This document shows, piece after piece, positions 58,001-64,000 of a DNA stretch of 64,000 nucleotides. Position 1 is the stretch's first letter; each line of letters begins with the position of its first letter. Below the pieces are notes generated by a model. It searched no databases and was not told where the DNA came from. It worked only from the letters and a program-made list of their open reading frames with translations. Made by a program: the position numbers and the translations under genes. The stretch lies in assembly GCA_015183035.1 (NCBI GenBank), contig JACZZP010000019.1:930001-994000 (forward strand), read 5' to 3'. This stretch comes from Meloidogyne chitwoodi (Eukaryota > Nematoda > Chromadorea > Rhabditida > Meloidogynidae).

Positions 58001-60518
58001 AATTCGACGCCGAAAGGAACCCGTACGACCTATTATGAGGGGAATACGTGATAAAAAAGAAGATGAAGCTTTAAAAAATAAAAAGAAACTTGAAGAAAGT
58101 TTAGAGAAAGATTTACACGACCCTAATATTATGGTCGAATTTAACAACGGAAGAAGAACCAGTTATAGGCGCCTCGCTTCAAAGGATTTAGAAAAATATA
58201 AAATTCCTAGAAGACAAAAACAGAAATACGGACGAGGTCGATTTACATTCGGAAGAGCTGGAATAAATGCCATAATGAAACATCAGGGAGCCGGCAAATG
58301 CGATGAGAAAGATAGAATACGTTTGCAACAAGCTTCGATTTTAGAGGCTAAAGAAGAAAAATTTCGGAAAAAGGGTGAAAAAGCCTTCTCAAAATTTCAA
58401 AGGAATTTCGAACTTCAGCAACACAATAAGGCCTATGAAAATGAAGAATGGTATAAAATAAAAGAAAAGAAGATAGTGGCAAATAGAAGAGCAAGATGGG
58501 AGACCAGGCAAGAAGCTCAACAAAAACCTGAAATGTGGCCTCCAGAAGAAATAAATAAGGTTGAAGAGATGCCTTATATTATTCTAACACCTTGTGCTGG
58601 ACCTCTTCACGCCAACTGTAGACAAACAAAGATGGCTAGCAGCACTGCGAAGGCAAGGAAATTAGCCTATCCCGTCAACTATCCAGTTATGACGACTTTA
58701 GCTCATTTATTAGTGTTCAACTGGTTTAGTCGACAAAACTTTCCGGCTGAAATGGGCATGGCTCTTAGAGATAATTTAATTGGTGCCGAAAATGCCACTT
58801 GGCTAATTTTCAAATTTTGGCAACATATTAAAACATCACCCTTGAAGGCTTTTCGAAATAAATTTATTGGAGATGTCATCTGGATTAGAAGGATGAACTG
58901 CGTAATATTTAATCAGATCTGCAAGCAATCGGATTCAATACATATCAAACTTCAAAATCCTCCGCAAACTCCAATTGCAGATCTAAATGAGTGGCTTCAG
59001 TTCATCACCAATGCTTTTTCTAAGCTTATGACAAGGAGGAATATTGACTTTTGGAAAACAGATAGAAAAATGGTTCTGATAGATTCGCCCCTTATCGTCG
59101 CTGCGGATCCTTCAATTCAATCAGTGGTTGGATGGACAAAAAATCCTGAAGATTGCAAGCTCATCTACTTTGATGGCGCTACTGATTTACATCATATCAT
59201 CTATTTTGGAATAAAAGCCGAAAATTTGATGATCGTCGTACAACCAGATGAAATAGTAATGGCATCAATAACTCGATCCTTAGAAAAATGGCGCGAGTAC
59301 AGTGTGCCTATCAAAATCACCTTGGTTCATAAAGAAAGTAAAGATGGAGCTGAACGAAGAAATTATCAAGAACAATTCCACCAGCTTTCTGAATCCTTCG
59401 GGACCGGCTACTTATATTATGATGGCCAATTAAAAAATTTAAAAATGGTTCGAAGAAAATATTTAAATAATGAAAATGATTCTTCTGAAGAAGATGAACC
59501 TGGACCTATGGCTAAGGCAGTGGCTTATGTTGAACAACCAGTCCTACCTCAAGAGCAACAACAAAATGAAGAAACTTTGCCTTCAATAACTCCAATGTGT
59601 CCACCTTTGGAACAACGCTTAAAGGAACTTCTTAACCGAATTTCTGGTCAAAATAATGAAGAATTGGTAGGCCCCAGTACTTCAACAAAAACTCCTCCAA
59701 AAACACGTGGTTCTTTATTTAAAAATTTATGCTCCTTGGCACTTATTTGCCTATTTCTACTCCTAATAATAACAACAGGAACCAGTGGTCAAATTGTGAC
59801 CACATCAAGAGTGAGTACGCCTACTGGTTATAAGCGAGTCTATAAGGTACGTGCTTCCCCAAATTTAATAAAAATGTTTAACGAACAAAAATATGGGATA
59901 GACCAGGAAAGGTTTAGGAGAAGAAATATGGACGAGATCAGTGGAGGCGCGCCGGTATATTGGTGCGCCACCCAATCGTCCGCCTTGTGGAAATTTCCGA
60001 CTAAAGAAAATGCCACTTTTTGTAATAGAAGGGGCTTTCAAAAGTGGAAACACTTTGATTTTGAAACTTATTCCCAGGTAACCCGACCCCAACCAGTCGA
60101 AGCGTTTATTTGCTCCGCGAAATTCACCAAAGAAGTGTATTATGTTAATTTTTTAGGGGATAAATTCGTTACTCTGGAGCAACAGTTACTTCCTCTCTCC
60201 AAGGAAGACTGTTTAAAAATGAAAGAGACCAAAATATGCCCTTTAAATAAAAAGGAAATGGATAAAAAAGATGGTCTCTGGAAAACCTCGGAAATCCTCC
60301 AAGTAGACTTTCCGGGGCGATTTTCCTCGTTTTTTGGAGGAGCAAGGGAATCCTCCGTGATTAACTGCCACCTACAGCCTACCACCCTCCATTATAATCC
60401 CCAATTAATGAAAATGTTTTCCCCTCTTTATGAGGTGGAATCCCAGATAATTCGAGTATTATTTGGGAGTCTCATTGTGAATCAAAAAATTGCAAAAGTT
60501 GCAATTATGAATATTTAG
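52050..60518 (+). CDS. BEL/Pao Gag-Pro-RT-RNase H-integrase polyprotein running into an env-like segment
   Basis: 2822 codons. Residues about 1-400: Gag with a DUF1759-like block ([20 protein letters not shown]). About 404-465: three zinc knuckles (CFFC..H....C, CMGC....H....C, CFYC..H....C). About 604: aspartic protease, LDPGS in place of the usual D-S/T-G. About 912-1060: RT with LLADIEKAF and YMDN. About 1212-1290: RNase H ([16 protein letters not shown]). About 1516-1560: integrase HHCC zinc site. Then the DDE core with Asp in GIDYFGP (about 1590), SDNATNF (about 1652) and GGVWERM (about 1701). About 1830-1890: integrase C-terminal domain. About 1890-2555: no recognised domain. About 2558-2580: a hydrophobic membrane segment, then a cysteine-containing ectodomain-like part. 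The final residues are out of the frame that continues downstream. Confidence 0.9.
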   Translation: MSAPLKSAIIAALKAFTEFKENDYDTGIEAGDSAQIRKFKTEGLYEELKNEVHAHEAIITDVKNSLMGWADLLRKMSGEDRKLGNLEYNEFNETHHVENTLEAFEVNARALREYTQKIGLQLKLVKHDADRERQQEDLRISATLAASGSQAGPAVQSARSLHSLYQLPTLQIRKFGGNRREWLDFYESFKCAVDNSVASEIEKLTLLRSLLYGEAYDLISGFRMETRSYAEAIKLLKDYYGNEEAHVRDLHIKLANLKTCQSLKDTKIFAFELERLSRELKNARQNIEGPAIYLALEKKLNKNFLREILVKKNEEGSSWNTTKFREALHNALQRELAIQEVLVEHDQEKGQVPRNFQRPPPRKFPPTQPGQHYTYAAINEPANRFNGQEIIPRGNLQTQKVPRCFFCQESHWSDRCHKFKTANERIQIVRSKNLCMGCLSNRHTRANCQKLSTCFYCKGAHPGALCMKKFGQNLNYDNFKINEAQNKFRVEAANFVNKGKKPGNGSGVGQRQNNWKGKGANNVPLGTRRSPSPFNNGGFNRNKQNKFKKEVKFPLNKELAPQQVNCQMIEPLNNEGLGKALLMTVEVTVFNPRKENLNSKVLVFLDPGSQRSFITREAAEKLKLDTLGNEEYYLTSFGNNMPKKYQCDLVKLGMWAEGKKMTMVLNKLDFIVNPLPYYDVEEMYKNYEKIYAEKLAVTTWSQPDILLGMDIWHELHVRKMQALPSGFIVCQSRLGLIMSGWGQIEDESQQLVTGIYKAQSAQIYSVIQFTEDKRQKTKKATDLENQENLINFFGLNGVGMEDLTPPTKDQEVMDNFRKNLLFLEGRYQIALPFNENIKYLPTNFHHAKVRLATTIRKLQKLKLVGEYQKIINEQLEKGMIELVENPTESQGPVHYLPHRAVVRTDKAFTKVRIVMDASAKPPGQPALPSLNNCLYTGPILLKQLVGILLRFRFLDKVLLADIEKAFLQLGVRESDRDCTRFLWVKDPEELNPDQIIYQKCLVFRFCRVSFGLTVSPFLLNAAIQEHLKLFDSPIARSIEENLYMDNILIEVKKEYNIKEIYKEVKEIFKSAGMRLREFFGASKAEFRDIPKEDLAPNVEETKIFGIKWNLEQEIMTIEFPKIEKFATKREILSAIAKVYDPLGLVSPALIPAKLLMQKIVEGNYRWDEKIEEEYYQKLISILNTWQEEGDQIKIRFPRKLVFTKMEPREYHCFTDASGTGFGCAVYVRAEIQKAHLIFAKSLIKPARLPLTEATIPRLELQALALGVKVLNFLQAELQFDKTQGVIWSDSQCNIERLNHYEKYDRFTANRVVKIRGQYLVKHVISEENPADLCSRGITPKALQNNKFWWHGPTWLSQSKEKWVRPKFEYIPGTEKIKNEEIIEAIIEQKPINRSIVDETRFSNYWRLIRALAYAFRSLRKIGSKIIWKGLMKSELLKNTSENLSVEELKFSRDYLIRIVQAKFPPDKERIRELNMIKIQNIWVCQGRIREADLPDEAIMPIYLPKQAWLTKLIILNIHKENNHCGTEILLGIIRMKFWIPQGRKLIREVLKSAKFGCLICRKFSLLPYDGKKFDLFPKERINITRPFKSVGIDYFGPLVVKIQNKPEKVYGALFTCMVVRAIHVEMAYDLSGNSFLQAYRKFIARRGFPDIIFSDNATNFQFGAKIVKKLSEQTYFTQEVQQWVAHRGTKWKFTTPRNPREGGVWERMIGVVKNAMKRCIGKKLIDHSELQALFSELEAMVNSRPLTFLSGAEPLRTIRPIDFLIPYSPTEVNFANLGDDSDYEEELSREQGIKNLKEINKKLNKLWEIWRTQYLLSLREKGEKLSKNTGKDPQVGEVVIIADDLPRPLWRLGRIIELIKGRDKMIRTVKIIIMGKIFKRSITQLYPLEISDNQQQQPRQKQRQPGDINLEMEDYSSEEEISPFPGRATKKLAPTQISAPPLPTPEIIMLATVESSRPPIPVVQDLRDERALSKFGRRKEGEIEIRRRKEPVRPIMRGIRDKKEDEALKNKKKLEESLEKDLHDPNIMVEFNNGRRTSYRRLASKDLEKYKIPRRQKQKYGRGRFTFGRAGINAIMKHQGAGKCDEKDRIRLQQASILEAKEEKFRKKGEKAFSKFQRNFELQQHNKAYENEEWYKIKEKKIVANRRARWETRQEAQQKPEMWPPEEINKVEEMPYIILTPCAGPLHANCRQTKMASSTAKARKLAYPVNYPVMTTLAHLLVFNWFSRQNFPAEMGMALRDNLIGAENATWLIFKFWQHIKTSPLKAFRNKFIGDVIWIRRMNCVIFNQICKQSDSIHIKLQNPPQTPIADLNEWLQFITNAFSKLMTRRNIDFWKTDRKMVLIDSPLIVAADPSIQSVVGWTKNPEDCKLIYFDGATDLHHIIYFGIKAENLMIVVQPDEIVMASITRSLEKWREYSVPIKITLVHKESKDGAERRNYQEQFHQLSESFGTGYLYYDGQLKNLKMVRRKYLNNENDSSEEDEPGPMAKAVAYVEQPVLPQEQQQNEETLPSITPMCPPLEQRLKELLNRISGQNNEELVGPSTSTKTPPKTRGSLFKNLCSLALICLFLLLIITTGTSGQIVTTSRVSTPTGYKRVYKVRASPNLIKMFNEQKYGIDQERFRRRNMDEISGGAPVYWCATQSSALWKFPTKENATFCNRRGFQKWKHFDFETYSQVTRPQPVEAFICSAKFTKEVYYVNFLGDKFVTLEQQLLPLSKEDCLKMKETKICPLNKKEMDKKDGLWKTSEILQVDFPGRFSSFFGGARESSVINCHLQPTTLHYNPQLMKMFSPLYEVESQIIRVLFGSLIVNQKIAKVAIMNI

Positions 60519-61764
60519 GGAGGTGGGAAGGAGATTATAGTATGTCCGGGGAACGGATCATGTGGATCTCTACCTCTAAGGAAATTGCTCTATCCTTTAT
60601 ATATAACGGTCCTCGAGAGATCGCTTGTAATGGCAGAGCAGTCAGAAAGTCGGAGCAAGGATTTGCTATCGACGAAAAGGAATTAATTATGATGTTCGCC
60701 CATAGACCCAAGCGTTCAGTAGATGAGGAGCAATTAGCGGCGGAGCTCACCGCTACTGAAATTGCCGTAAAAGAGTTTTATGATAAGATTATGGACGAGA
60801 AATGCCGTCAACAGACAGTTCGGCATGATAATCCTACCTATCATGTCCGGCAGGCATTCCATAAACAGAATCTCGTAGCCACTTGGCTCAACGAGGATAC
60901 TGCTGAAGTATTCTCTTGCTTTGACGTTGAATTAAGAAACGTCAGATTTCGCCCGGAGCCAAGATGTTATAAATATATTCCAGTCCAAGTTCTCTTACAT
61001 AATCAAACTCGAATGGATTTTTGGATCCAGAACTGCGTATCCTAGGTGAAACGTCACCCCTAGCAGATTGTGAGAGATATCGATTACGATATTTTGATGT
61101 CTCCCCGGGACTTTGGATCCGAGTTAATACCCAAACTGGACTTTGGGAAAGAGTGGAGCAGGCTAAGATTCATATTTATCATGATAATCTTACGGCTCAC
61201 GACATGAGTACCACTCCAATCGTATTTCATGAGTGGATTTTGAAAAATAATACCGAAGACCCCTTATTCGTTCATGTGAGCGAGTTGTCTCAATATGAGA
61301 CATGGAAAACTAATGTTAAATCGGAAGAGTCCGAAAGAGCATTAGTTTTGGGAGCTCTCCCAGGTGGGTTTGAGGGAGTAGCTTAAGCTTGGATTTGGAG
61401 TAAATGGCAATTATTAGTGGACTGGTGGATGACCCTAAGTTGTCTTTTCTCCACCTTCCTATTTTTAAGGGACATTGGTATCCCTTTGCTCACTGTATAC
61501 TTGATTTACCCTGTGTGGTCGAGTATCAGAGCCTTTATGGGAGGAGCCTCCAGACGAAGACCCTCAGAAAACGCTTCGAGTCGAGTTACTACTCGACGGA
61601 GCCAAGCCTCGCAGGATGATATTGAGTTATCATCTGTTGTTCCGCGTAGGCAAAGGACAAATTACTTTTCCTCCAGAAGAGGCTCGAATGAGACTCTGAA
61701 AACCCTTGATACTCGTGTATCGAGTAAATTCCTTTCTCCTTCATCGAGAGGAAGGAGTAAGACA
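60519..61764 (+). pseudogene. Remainder of the envelope-like region, interrupted
   Basis: Three open stretches follow the polyprotein: one ending at 61045, one in another frame ending at 61386, and one in that same frame to 61764. The switch from the polyprotein frame occurs near 60460, a second frame change near 61030, and the TAA at 61384 is an in-frame stop. Features: RPKRS (60704-60718), a furin-type cleavage pattern; several cysteines; a hydrophobic segment at about 61440-61520, likely the membrane anchor; and an Arg/Ser-rich tail. The layout resembles a retroviral-type envelope glycoprotein. I do not recognise its source family. The copy is not functional as read, unless the breaks are sequencing errors. 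Confidence 0.6.
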
Positions 61765-61984
61765 TAAGAGTAGGGGATTAAGGAGGCATGTAAATATGTA
61801 TATATTTTTAGAGTAAAAAAAAAAAAATAAAATAATAATTAAATAAATAAATAAAAAATAATAATATAATATATATTTTTATACCTCTTTTTTAAATAAA
61901 AATATTTTTAAGCAAAAAATTTCAATAAATAAATATATATTTTATTTGTTGTAAATAAATAAATATTTTTTTTTTTTTCTTCAG
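61765..61984. other. AT-rich spacer with pyrimidine tract
   Basis: AT-rich DNA ending TTTTTTTTTTTCTTCAG directly before the next ATG: a strong splice-acceptor look-alike. Confidence 0.6.
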
Positions 61985-62392
61985 ATGGGAAAATTAACCG
62001 AAAAGGATACTTTGAAGGCAACTCGCCAATCTAAAAGGATCCGAAGGGCTACATATGCCTTATCGGAATCATATGAATTTGCCAAATTTCGCAGCAAATT
62101 AATTAGAAAAGAAATGCCTTTAACTTCTAAAGAAGAATTAACGTGGAAATTAATTAATGTAGATGTTAATTTTTCAAAGGTTAACTCAGGCCAGAATAGT
62201 ATCTCAAAGCTCCAGGAAATAGAACGACAAAACAAGAGATTCGATTACTTAAATATAATATATGGAAGGTTAAATTGGGCTGAATTAGAAAGAAGCCGAA
62301 ATTCAGAAGTTAAAAAATTGGAATTTGAAGAGAAGGAGGGCAAAGAAATGATGAAAATAATACCATTGGAATATAATTCTAATAAAGAATAA
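61985..62392 (+). CDS. Basic 135-aa accessory ORF in the retroelement
   Basis: Open from ATG 61985 to TAA 62390-62392. It is Lys/Arg/Glu-rich, with RQSKRIRRATYALSESYEFA near the N-terminus (possible nuclear localisation signal) and a helical, coiled-coil-like middle (LQEIERQNKRFDYL). No signal peptide, membrane segment or cysteine. The ATG follows TTCTTCAG directly, so it could be expressed from a spliced subgenomic RNA. It sits between the env region and the F-box ORF. Family not recognised; the open frame among broken env frames suggests it is maintained or recent. Confidence 0.55.
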   Translation: MGKLTEKDTLKATRQSKRIRRATYALSESYEFAKFRSKLIRKEMPLTSKEELTWKLINVDVNFSKVNSGQNSISKLQEIERQNKRFDYLNIIYGRLNWAELERSRNSEVKKLEFEEKEGKEMMKIIPLEYNSNKE

Positions 62393-62697
62393 TTAAAATT
62401 AGGAAAAATAAAATAAATATATTTTTAAATAAATAAACATATTTTTAAATAAATGAATATGTAATTAAAATATTTTTAAATAAACCCTCACACCTAAAAG
62501 GTCATATTTTTCCTAGATGTCCCACCACAAGTACCCAACAACATGTACCCCTTAAAAGGAGTTTTAAAAAAAAAACTGAATCGAATGATCTATAAAATTC
62601 AAAAATTTTTTAATATATAATAATAATAAAATAATTTTAATTGGTAGTTTATCTATCTTTTAAATAAAACTTAATAACATATTCATTTTTTTTATAG
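62393..62697. other. Spacer between the two accessory ORFs
   Basis: AT-rich; includes CCCTCACACCTAAAAGGTC and a short less AT-rich patch (62480-62565). It ends in CATTTTTTTTATAG, again acceptor-like, directly before the next ATG. Confidence 0.5.
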
Positions 62698-63240
62698 ATG
62701 CAATATTTACCAGCAGAAATACAACTTAAAATTTTCAAAAATCTCAACTTTGATGAATTATTTCAAATTAAACAAATTAATAAATACTTTAATGAATTTA
62801 TTAAAAAATATGAAAAGGAATTGGCTAAACAATCGTTTCATTCATGCCATTTCACCGGAAGTCCAATATTTTACAATGAAAAAATTGTTGAAGTCAATTT
62901 TCCTTTAAATAATCATCTTCAAAAGAAGTGGTATTTGGCTTTAAATGCGAAAAAACAAATCTTTGAAGGATCAATTAGTCCGGCAATAGTATTATGTAAA
63001 CATAAGAACTGCTGGAAGGATACTGTAATCATTAATTTACCTTTAAAACCAAAAAACCTGAGGGAATTAACAATTGTTCATCATTTGTTAGTAAAACTTT
63101 TCAAGAGTAAATTCGAGATGATTGAGTGCAATAATTTTGTGTTCAACCATCAATTTATTAAGTTACTTTTTGACAATGAAGAAATTGACAATTTAAAAAG
63201 AAATTTTCAAACATTAGATTTAATGGTGAAAGAAGAATGA
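62698..63240 (+). CDS. F-box protein encoded inside the LTR element
   Basis: 180 codons from ATG 62698 to TGA. Residues about 1-45 form an F-box: LPAEIQLKIFKNLNFDELFQ followed by IKQINKYFNEFIKKYEKELA, with the LPxExxLxIxxxLxFxxLxxxxxxN pattern. The remainder has short hydrophobic/charged segments (VLCKHKNCWKDTVI; LRELTIVHHLLVKLF) like the C-terminal parts of nematode F-box families. F-box proteins bind Skp1 and bring targets to SCF ubiquitin ligases. The frame is intact. It lies between the env region and the 3' LTR, so it is either a captured host gene or a host gene trapped by nested insertions. Confidence 0.75.
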   Translation: MQYLPAEIQLKIFKNLNFDELFQIKQINKYFNEFIKKYEKELAKQSFHSCHFTGSPIFYNEKIVEVNFPLNNHLQKKWYLALNAKKQIFEGSISPAIVLCKHKNCWKDTVIINLPLKPKNLRELTIVHHLLVKLFKSKFEMIECNNFVFNHQFIKLLFDNEEIDNLKRNFQTLDLMVKEE

Positions 63241-63683
63241 TTAGTTAAAAATAGATGTCAAATTTTAAATATTTTCATATCTAATAGAACACAGCAGCTT
63301 AAAATGCACTAGGTCAGTCACTAGTGGTCGAGTGTCGTACTTTTGGTGTAGTTGCGAAACGCTCCGACTAGAAGAAGAAAGGGGCAAGACATTTTTCCTA
63401 CTTTTGACCGAAAAAAAAAAAAAAAATTTTTTCATCGGATATCTCACGAGAAAATCGAATTTGAATTTCGTAACTTCATATTTATTTTCGATATTTTACA
63501 AAATAGCGTGTGATATAAATATACAGAGAAAGAAAAATACAAAAAAACGCTGAAACATCCCTTTTTCCTTTTTCGGCACTGAAACGGCTAAGAGTGACTT
63601 GTTAAGATGCTGTGTAGAATAAGCAAAAGAAGAGGAATATAAATAGATTTTTTTTTGTTCCTTTTTTTTATTAATAAGAAGAT
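63241..63683. other. 3' untranslated region before the LTR
   Basis: No gene supported. It contains GAAGAAGAAAGGGGCAAG (63372-63389), purine-rich like a polypurine tract but 295 bp from the LTR. Directly before the LTR is only AATAAGAAGA. Confidence 0.5.
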
Positions 63684-63950
63684 GTTGCGTTTCCACAAAC
63701 GCATTAAAATCAGATAAATAAATAAATAAATAAATATATATTTAATTTAAATAAAATATACATATTAAATAAATAAAAATATATTAAATAATTAAAAATT
63801 AAATTAATTAATTAAATAAATAAATATATGTCTAAAAATAGAATAAATAAATAAAAAGTACAAAATAATTAAAAAAAATATATATATAAACAAAGTAATA
63901 AATTTATTTGGGCTAAAAAAGAAAAGGACGTGAAAAAGAATAATATTGTC
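63684..63950 (+). repeat. 3' LTR (267 bp, then interrupted or ended)
   Basis: Identical as read to 49709-49975. After ..GAATAATATT the two copies diverge completely: AAAAAATAAACAACTGCC on the left, GTCGCCAATGGCGACCC on the right. Confidence 0.85.
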
Positions 63951-64000
63951 GCCAATGGCGACCCTTTCTTTTGTCGTATTGTCCTATTTCATTTTGTCCC
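63951..64000. mobile_element. Start of a further foldback-like element (cut by window end)
   Basis: GTCGCCAATGGCGACC is a short palindrome, followed by CTTTCTTTTGTCGTATTGTCC and TTTCATTTTGTCCC, a repeated TTTTGTC motif. The style matches the motif-built ends of other elements here. Confidence 0.35.

Larger units (their letters stand above)
49709..63950 (+). mobile_element. BEL/Pao LTR retrotransposon of at least 14.2 kb with env-like region and extra ORFs
   Basis: It is bounded by matching LTR sequence at 49709-49975 and 63684-63950. In order it holds: leader with purine-rich DNA; 15-mer array; gag-pro-RT-RNase H-integrase in one frame; an unrecognised region; an envelope-like region (broken); a basic 135-aa ORF; an F-box ORF; and the 3' LTR. 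Order PR-RT-RH-IN plus the DUF1759/Pao-type RNase H sequence places it in BEL/Pao. It is larger than typical BEL elements of 6-10 kb. If 49704-49708 (GTCCC) and 63951-63955 (GTCGC) are a target duplication it has one mismatch; otherwise the 3' LTR is cut by another insertion. Confidence 0.8.

Noticed and set aside
1..64000. tRNA, rRNA and CRISPR features
   Set aside because: No cloverleaf with a GGTTCRA-type T loop, no rRNA core sequence and no spacer-repeat array was found; the arrays present are simple tandem repeats.

Overview
The window looks like a very AT-rich genome of a root-knot nematode (Meloidogyne-like). The basis is the composition, the many short introns with GT..TTTAG/TTTCAG ends, orthologues of animal genes (SMG8, USP48, a mitochondrial ribosomal protein), a BEL/Pao retroelement, and an F-box protein of a type I associate with Meloidogyne. 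The genus call is an inference; no search was run.

Layout. (1) 1-16.2 kb is gene-poor and about 80% AT. It holds broken gene pieces (a coiled-coil gene, a BEL integrase fragment, hAT transposase pieces), a 109-bp satellite of 17 copies, and dispersed duplications. (2) 16.2-17.0 kb encodes a small secreted cysteine-rich protein with tandem knottin spacing; its intron holds a foldback element. (3) 18.8-26.5 kb is a mosaic of tandem repeats, small nonautonomous transposons (several with target-site duplications) and three small unrecognised genes. Two of these lie inside a 3.9-kb unit bounded by about 130-bp inverted repeats next to TTAA. (4) 26.8-46.4 kb is the housekeeping block. On the minus strand are an unrecognised five-exon membrane protein, a mitoribosomal protein of the mS30/mL37 family and a USP48-type deubiquitinase. 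On the plus strand, head to head with USP48, is SMG8. Between USP48 and SMG8 sits a 1.6-kb near-perfect palindrome carrying two copies of a small gene, followed by a truncated copy of the USP48 catalytic exons. Introns throughout this block are expanded with a TTCTGATTTT-type simple repeat. (5) 47.0-49.6 kb has a long-TIR transposon and a secreted-protein gene, interrupted by a foldback element whose end has grown into 48 copies of a 14-mer. (6) 49.7-64.0 kb is an LTR retrotransposon of at least 14.2 kb, with LTR copies at 49709 and 63684 that I read as identical.

The retroelement is the most notable object. Its leader holds 23 tandem 15-mers, 22 of which contain TGAGTCA, the AP-1 consensus. 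One 2822-codon frame runs Gag, protease, RT, RNase H, integrase, a long unrecognised region and the start of an envelope-like segment. The rest of the envelope is broken by two frame changes and a stop. Downstream, still inside the LTRs, are two intact extra ORFs: a basic 135-aa protein and a 180-aa F-box protein. Each starts directly at a splice-acceptor-like AG|ATG. An F-box gene carried inside an LTR element suggests capture of a host ubiquitin-ligase adaptor. The rival explanation is a host gene trapped between two insertions.

Exon structures are read by eye from splice signals and frame, and should be treated as models.
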